Shown one piece after another: positions 57,603-64,000 of a stretch of 64,000 bases of DNA. Source of the stretch: Tetracentron sinense (taxonomy: Eukaryota; Streptophyta; Magnoliopsida; Trochodendrales; Trochodendraceae); the NCBI GenBank assembly GCA_015143295.1, contig CM026551.1, forward strand, positions 16,665,827 through 16,729,826, given 5' to 3'. Under the pieces are notes generated by a model, which saw only the letters and a list, made by a program, of their open reading frames with translations, searched no databases and was not told the origin of the DNA. The translations under genes and the position numbers were made by a program. Numbering within the stretch: the first letter of the stretch is position 1; each line of letters opens with the position of its first letter.

Positions 57603-57705
57603 ACTGAGACCGTAAAAGGCCGTTTTCATAAATCTGATTTTACTTTTTTGAGATCCACTCATCACATAAGCGATCTCGGCCCTTTGTGGTCTCACTATCA
57701 TTTCC
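57603..57705. mobile_element. GAGACCGT-ended MITE, short copy
   Basis: CTACTGAGACCGTAAAAGGC pairs with GGCCCTTTGTGGTCTCACTA. About 100 bp, non-coding. Same end sequence as 17978-18147. A microsatellite of AT units lies just upstream (about 57474-57502). Confidence 0.55.
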
Positions 57706-57709
57706 CTAT

Positions 57710-58440
57710 CCTGAAACTCGAAAACTATTTTTAAGCTACATATGATATGATGTAACCTAAATACCTAATATATAAATGGTGAAGAGAGCTTGCCAGAAAA
57801 TAGATAAACAATGAAGCTAGTAAGACTTTGAAATGATTTAATTCTTTAAATAAATAAATAAAAACCAGTTCAGTAGAGCCAGATTTTTAATTTTAGAGCC
57901 CCATCCCATGATTTCCAATTTAGTGGGTAGCTCCTTGGTTTCTTGGATTTTGCTAACCCCAGTCGCAAATCTTCCAAAGAGGCAACTGGGCCCAAACAAA
58001 TGTCTGTTTTTATTTTATTTTAATTGCTAAAATATGAAACATCTCCACTTGCTATCCCCAACTTGCATAAGTGGAAAAATATGGAGTAGATTAGACTGGG
58101 CTAGCACTCCTCTGGTTTCTTTAATGAGGCAGAGTTCGCTCAATTGAAATATCCCCTAATTAAGAGAGATTCCAAGTGAGGTAATAAAGGCTCTATTTTG
58201 ATTTCATCTCAGCCGACCATTGACGTGATGCCATTGATCGATATTGTGTACGTCACAGATGGCCACATGTCCTAATGACTTGGAAGCGTGTTGGGTGATG
58301 GTTAATCTCCCTCCAATACCTGGATCCTTAGGGCTTACTGCCCAGTAAGAGGTAGCCATTTACTGCAATGAACCCATTAGGTTCACTGCTAGTGACAAGG
58401 CCCCAGATGTAAAGGGAAAAGCTCTCCTACATAAGTGGAG
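57710..58440. other. Intergenic DNA, nothing recognised
   Basis: GCTAACCCCAGTCGCAAATC and AGAGGCAACTGGG at about 57950-57990 also occur near 24868-24910 (CTAGCCCCAATCGCAAATTT), so a dispersed repeat is present, but its ends were not found. Confidence 0.4.
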
Positions 58441-58441
58441 G

Positions 58442-58710
58442 TAAGGGTGTCAACGTGCTGGGTTTGGGCTGGCCCGGCCTCAACTAAGCCCAATTAATAA
58501 ATGGGCCGGACTAGGCCAACCTACTTATTAATCAGGTCAGGCCGGGCCATCTAAAATATCATGTGGAATTTTTTGCCTATAAGCTAAACAAACCTAATCG
58601 GGCGGATGAGTTAGGCAAATACCAAAATAGGCCACATGTTTTAGACTCCAAGCTCCAGCCCAACTCAATTAATAATCTGCATAACCGAGGAAGCCCCATT
58701 GACGCCCCTA
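58442..58710. mobile_element. Small hAT-type MITE
   Basis: It starts TAAGGGTGTCAACG and ends CATTGACGCCCCTA, flanked by AGTGGAGG (58434-58441) and GGTGGAGG (58711-58718), 7 of 8 bases alike. GGGCTGGCCCGG and GGCCGGGCC motifs fill the interior. 269 bp. Confidence 0.65.
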
Positions 58711-59035
58711 GGTGGAGGCTAGGGGGACTTTTGTCGCTACTCACAACCTTTGAGGAAGAGGACAAGGCATAGACAAAATCAGACCTTAGAGAAGAACCAA
58801 AAGCGTAGATCTGAGCCAGACCTAAACCTGGATCGATTAGAGAATTGAAACAGACCACAGTCTTATTTGATTATCTGATAGAAAATGAATTTTTTGAATA
58901 ACTTGAATGATCTTTAAAATGAACATATATATATATATATATATGATTTAACTCTATTCTAATCAATCCAAACATATTTAAATTTCCAATTAAATTATTA
59001 GAGATAGTCTTATCAAATACAATAGAGTGGTTTAT

Positions 59036-59180
59036 AGACACCCCTCCTCTTGCGCCAATGATGGGGTGTGACCTTTCTCAATAGAGATGTCTGAGGATCC
59101 ATTCCCCAGGTGATGAGAAGAAATCCAATCTCCACGGCTAACCACTTACCCTGTTCTAACGTAGGTAAATGATATACTCC
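59036..59180 (+). mobile_element. SINE-like element, copy 3
   Basis: CAATGATGGGGTGTGACC, GGATCCATTCCCCAGGTGAT, TAACCACTTACC and GTAGGTAAATGATAT occur in the same order as in the copy at 41943-42103. Confidence 0.6.
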
Positions 59181-59941
59181 AGATAAGTGAAATTGTATTA
59201 TCTAAGACTATGTGTAATATTATTGCCAGAGTTGCAGAGGCCTTACAACTTACACCTCAAACAAATCCGAAACGTACCCACAACTTGAAGAATAATAAGA
59301 CTTAGTGTCATACAAAAATTTTGTCCCCAAAATTATTTTAAAGAAAAAACTATTTTTTGTGTTTGGCATGCTGCAAAATATGTTTTTTCCCGCAAAGAAT
59401 TTTCTAGTTTTACTTTATGTTAAAGGGATTTTTTTTTTAAAGGAGGATAAATTATTTCTGAGAAAATTTTATATTCCACAATGTTTTCCCTTCAAACAAA
59501 CAAAATCATAGGAAAAAAAAATGCAATTTTTGCATGGCAAAAATACCACCATATAAAACTTTGAAGCATTGCACTCGATCTTTACCTGATATATGGCCAA
59601 AAAAATATCACCTAATATATCTCTGCATCTAAGGTCCCCGGTCGGGTGGGCTATTGTTTTTGGGCAACACTGCAGGACTTGCTGTAATTCCATGGAGCTT
59701 AATGTGTGATGGGTCCAAACTTGGAGATATCTTAACCCGATTAGACCGACTGGATGATAACAAATTTTTGATTATTCATATTCCTTTGGATGATAAGAGA
59801 AAAAAGTAGAGTGAAAGTTCATATATTAGATAATATTATGATCATCAGGTCAGATCTCTGCTAGAGATCATTAAGGTGAAACCTAATGAATTGCTATATA
59901 TGTTGGTTGTGCATTTGTAAATAATCATACTATTAGATAAT

Positions 59942-60228
59942 CAGGGGCGGAGCCACATGGGCCCGGGGGGCTGAAGCCCCTCCTGATTTTGAAAAAACAA
60001 AACCCTTTTTGTAAAACTAGGGGTGCAGCTTGGGAAAGGGGCGGTGCCGGGGCGACGGGGGACTCTAGCCCCCTCCTAAACTTCCAAAAATATATATATA
60101 TTCTTTATAAACGGACACAAACAAATGTACTGACCCACAAACTTGGCACTCAAAAATAAAAATCGGGGGCTTCGCCCCCGAACTCCCATTGTTAGCCCCC
60201 CTGCAAGAGATTCCTGGCTCCGCCCCTG
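59942..60228. mobile_element. hAT-type MITE with CAGGGGCGGAGCCA ends
   Basis: The ends CAGGGGCGGAGCCA and TGGCTCCGCCCCTG are perfect inverted repeats, flanked by an exact 8-bp duplication TAGATAAT (59934-59941, 60229-60236). 287 bp, non-coding, locally GC-rich (CGGGGGCTTCGCCCCCG is itself a hairpin). Fragments of the family occur at about 33890-34030. Confidence 0.9.
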
Positions 60229-60239
60229 TAGATAATTAA

Positions 60240-62975
60240 AGTTCAATTAAACTTTAAACCAAATATAAAATTGCTCATGTGGTATTGGTTGAGAGAATCC
60301 AACTGTTTCCATATGCAGTCATTATCACCCACGTGGGCCGCTCGTGGGTCATGGTTTTTGTATCTATAATTTTCTATAACTTGACTTTTTTCTGTTAATT
60401 AAGATTTTATAAACCATGGAATATATGCTGTATTGGGTGTGATTTACAAATAATTTATGAGGAGGCCCATTTCCATGGAAAAGGTTGATACAACCATCTT
60501 GCATTGATTATTAAATGGGGCTCCACATTGGCAGGTATATATATAATTCAAAAGCTGAATGTGGATGTGTTTGTCAACTTGAAAAAATTTACAATGAACC
60601 CATAGAGGGTTTATAGATATTACATCATCTCAAGATAGAAGCTCTATCAAATCAAATCTTACTCAAATCAAACTAATTGATCATAATTTTTTTTAAATTC
60701 AAATCTATTTATTAAGGTTAGTTCAGGATGTAAATAGCTTAGATTGTAACTCATTTTTCTCTTTTATGCATCTAGCCCCAGCTTACTCTTAATAATAATA
60801 ATAAATAAAAAAACAGTGTATCTCATCTCACCATATTACACCACTCTGTATTCTCTAAACTATCTCTAATAGAAGTTCTACAAGAAAGCACAGGTAAAAT
60901 GATTAGTGAAGGTTTTTAGCCAACTTGTTGGCAAGGGCATGGTCCTTTGGGGGCTTTAAGGCTCATCTCTTAGCCTGCAAACTACCACATAATGTAGTCA
61001 TGCACAGTGAATTTAGGAAACTTTTAGAGAATAATAAGAAACTAATATGAGGGGTGTTAAAGGATTTTAGAAGAGAGTATAAAAGGGTATTTATGTAATT
61101 CGAGTCAAGATAGGAGACATTGAGTGAAGTCTACACAAGGGGTTATGCACATGGGCAGAAGTGAGAGGTTTTTTTTTTTGTAGGAATTTATTTTATCAAA
61201 TATAGTTGTTTGGGTAAAAAAATCTATCTCACGGCAAGAACACAAACCAGAGATCAATTTAAGCGATGGATTTTGAGTCAAAAATTGAGGACTCTTATTT
61301 GATATTCGTGTACTTTCCTTAAAAGAGTTTTTCTTACCAGCCCCTTATTTGAGGGAGCGTTTTTCTTACCAGCCCCTCATTTGAGGGTGTTCTTGAGATC
61401 AAATCACTGAGAGGGAAACTCGCAATAGATTAATTGAAGTTTTCCCTAATGGTGATGTAGGATGAGGACCCACTCTACTTCCCCTCCCCCCACCAGGCAA
61501 CGTGGCACCAAAACAATATAAGTCACTTTTCTTGTTCTATAAATTAATCCACTCATGCTCTAAAGAGACATCTTCCATTACTCTATCCCAACATTTAGAA
61601 TTTAAATGCCGAACTTGAATAGAATAAATGAACCTTGTCACGAACATCCTCTATTTTCTTACTAAAATTTTTGCGATAAACTACTTTTTGAGAAACCAAT
61701 TCATTTTCAAATATTTGACCTTGAAACTGTAATTGTATTCCATAGGCTTCTAGTGTTCAATTAATTTGTAATTACATACGTTTTCCGGCAAAACAAATAA
61801 AATACTCAGGCAGCTAAAACAAGAAAAATAAAATGGTACTTTGTAGTAGCTAGATCCAAGTTAGATTGCGATTTTCTAATTCATTATGTTAAAGCATAGT
61901 TATGTCTGAAGACCTTGCGCTCATCATTGAGGGATTATAGGTCTAACCATTTCTCACATCTCATAATCAAAAGGAAAAGACAATTAATATAAAAGAAAGT
62001 ACTTTTTAAATTCATGTTCTCCACTACTATCAATCTCCCTTTTTAAAATTCAAAAAATAAATTAATAGAATCTTTGTTATTGTTTATGAATTAATATATG
62101 GAAATGTTTAAGAAATTAGGTTTAAACATTGGTCGATTGTTCAAGAAATGTTTAAAAATTTCGCATAACATTATTTAATTAAAAAACTAGAAATCATTGT
62201 TTATATTTAATATATCTGGTGGCTCCTAACATCATAAAAAACTAGAAAATGTTAGTCAAATTATACGAATTTTATATTTATCGCTGCTCAATTAGCCTGT
62301 AAATTTTTGAAGGAAGGTAGTTAAGTTTCAAATCGAGGGGATAAAAGATTCAACTCTCTCGTGCGAACAAAGACGTTTATGTCTAATTTAAATGAAGCTT
62401 AAGAACTAATGGCTTGACAGTTGAACTAAAGAAAACCTCCAATTTCTTGCAGTTGGAATCGGTTGTTGAATTATACTATGAGATTATATGTAGTGGGCAT
62501 TGATAAAAAAAATATATATGCAAAAAAATATGGTTCTGAAAACAAAACCTAAGGTGGCTTCGGACTTGAGCATAGATTGGAGGAAGTCGAATTACTTTTC
62601 TTATGTCCGAAGTCAATGGTGTCAATTGGCCTGATGTTATCATGGCGATTATGAAGAAGATTTGTTGATGTAGAAAGGAAAAAAGATGACAAATTAGCAC
62701 AAGTCTTTAGGCTCCATGGGAGAAATTACATTGAAGAATAGCAATGACTCAAGTTCTCTGAATTATTCAGAATAATAAAATTGAGATGACAAGAACTATG
62801 ATTCCAACAATTCGATATTTCACACTCTGAAGGTTCAAAGGTGTTAATTAGTGTTTAAAAAACTACACGAATTTATACCTATGCCAAAAATGTATTGTAT
62901 CGACGAGTTGCACTAGGAACAAATTCATGTATCCTCGAACCATTGATAAACTAAACTTTTAACATTATCCAAAAT
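60240..62975. other. Intergenic DNA, nothing recognised
   Basis: A 36-bp unit with TTTTTCTTACCAGCCCC and ATTTGAGGG is duplicated at about 61326-61390. No gene, terminal repeats or RNA are supported. Confidence 0.35.
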
Positions 62976-62981
62976 CTCTTT

Positions 62982-63377
62982 CACTAAAAGAAATCACACT
63001 TGAAAAAATGCTGCTAAAAATTGAAAAACTATCGTTAAGAGATTTTAGCGGCAAAAAAAATTTATGTCGCTAATCCATTGCTACCGCCACCTTTACAAAA
63101 ACTGATAGCGACAAAAACACAAATCGATTGGTAAAAAATGTTTAGTAATATTTTTTTTTGCCGCTAAAAGTATAAAGAACTATCGTTAAAGGTGACAAAA
63201 TATAGAGTATTTAGTGATGAAAGAAAATTGTCGTTAAAGGTAGAACTGTCGCTATAAGTAATATTATCAACGATTTATTTCTTCCGCAAAAGATATTTTA
63301 AATCAAAACAATAATCGCCTCTAAAGGTATTACTGGTAACGGTTTGTTCCATCACTAAATGCAAATTCCTGTGTGTG
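62982..63377. mobile_element. Small non-autonomous CACTA-like element
   Basis: The left end CACTAAAAGAAATCACACTT resembles the CACTACAAGAAA terminus; the right end ATTCCTGTGTGTG is a weaker inverted match. Between are many TAGCGGC, GTCGCTA, TATCGTTAA and TAGCGACA motifs in both orientations, typical CACTA subterminal repeats. No coding. The right end is uncertain. Confidence 0.5.
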
Positions 63378-63384
63378 AGCGTGG

Positions 63385-64000
63385 ATTTTTCTACCCACTT
63401 TCACATTTGTGGTTTGACTAAGAGTCGCCACCTATTCATTCTTAGGGATAGGTCCCGGATTGATTTGGATAAGGCAAATGGTCTATTAGAGTTAGGGTAA
63501 GCGGTTCGATTAGTCCTGGGGAAGGTGTTAGGCACCCCAAGACCCCCATTTTGTAATGGTTACCTACTCCCTAAATTTAAGCCAAATTTAATTTCAATAT
63601 TAATTAAAATGTCTAAATATTAATCAAATGCTAATCCAAGAAAGAAAGAAAGCTAGATGGGCTAGGGTCGAACCCGAGTTTGGTTGCCTACGTACTCACA
63701 TTGGGGTGAGATCAGACCGAGCGTAGTTCTGGCACATGAGCCCATGCCAAGGCTAAGGGTGCGTGTGTGTGTGCATAAGGTGGTCAAGGGTCTAGCCTAG
63801 GGGCTAGGGTTTAGTTGACCGGGTTGGTCAAGTGCAAGGTCTAGGTCTAATCGCGGTTAGAATGGTGTTAACCATGGTTGAGTAGGCTAACTAAGATCTA
63901 GCAAGCATGTTTTTGGTCTTTTGGTATTTTTAGATTTTTTTTGGTATTTTGAGATTTTATAATGTTTTTGGTATTTTGAGATTTTATCATGTTTTTTTTT
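63385..64000. mobile_element. Probable Ogre/Tat-type Gypsy retrotransposon fragment (runs off the window)
   Basis: GACTAAGAGTCGCCACCTA, CTGGGGAAGGTGTTAGGCAC then CCC, and GGTTGCCTACGTACTCACAT occur in the order seen near the 5' untranslated part of many plant Ogre/Tat elements (GAGTCGCC..., GGTGTTAGGCACCC, TTGCCTACGTATC). No protein frame is visible before the window ends. Assignment is from memory of these words. Confidence 0.45.

Noticed and set aside
46583-62982. One large CACTA element between 46.6 and 63.0 kb
   Set aside because: The two termini point away from each other, so they belong to different elements.
1-64000. CRISPR arrays, bacterial operons, ribosomal RNA or intact viral genes
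   Set aside because: None seen; direct repeats here are MITE units or short slip duplications, and the gene structures are plant nuclear.

Overview
This window is nuclear DNA from a flowering plant. The evidence is GT-AG split genes, AT-rich intergenic DNA, a nuclear tRNA-Asp gene, and dense plant-type transposons (LINE, SINE, hAT, PIF/Harbinger, CACTA, Emigrant-like, a miniature LTR element, solo LTR). The species cannot be fixed; a woody, transposon-rich eudicot or magnoliid fits. There are few real genes and most short open frames are noise or transposon debris.

Layout. (1) 1-2.8 kb: AT-rich upstream DNA. (2) 3062-6537 (+): an intact four-exon gene for a long coiled-coil WEB-family protein (At3g02930/At5g16730 type, DUF827), with a small extra exon created by a local duplication. 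(3) 6.9-18.2 kb: repeat desert with three LINE 3' remnants, an Emigrant-like MITE, a hAT-type MITE with a target-site duplication and other foldback elements. (4) 19393-25695 (+): copy A of a small Cys/His-rich plant gene, probably the RPM1-interacting-protein-13-like family. Its 5.8-kb first intron holds a three-level nest: a foldback-repeat array, a Tourist-like MITE inside it, and a 2.6-kb PIF/Harbinger-type element carrying a transposase remnant and a GRF zinc-finger/membrane protein gene. Copy A has a frame-breaking 3' end. (5) 28484-28555 (+): tRNA-Asp(GTC), followed at once by a 97-bp near-perfect inverted repeat. (6) 34867-40338 (-): copy B of the same family, intact, convergent with copy A, with its own repeat-rich 4.9-kb intron. 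(7) 40.4-64 kb: no intact protein gene seen. It holds tandem and palindromic repeats, a solo LTR packed with heat-shock-element motifs (42207-42683), a 970-bp miniature LTR retrotransposon with two apparently identical LTRs (47325-48294), a SUPERMAN-like C2H2 zinc-finger pseudogene (48604-49181) that has lost its QALGGH helix, LINE/SINE/hAT/CACTA pieces and, at the right edge, sequence resembling an Ogre/Tat-type Gypsy element.

How the parts relate. Copies A and B are an inverted duplication that includes intron sequence; B kept its frame while A is losing it. The transposons explain most of the remaining DNA, and several have readable ends and target-site duplications, so their insertion order can be inferred. 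Family names come from memory of motifs; no search was run.
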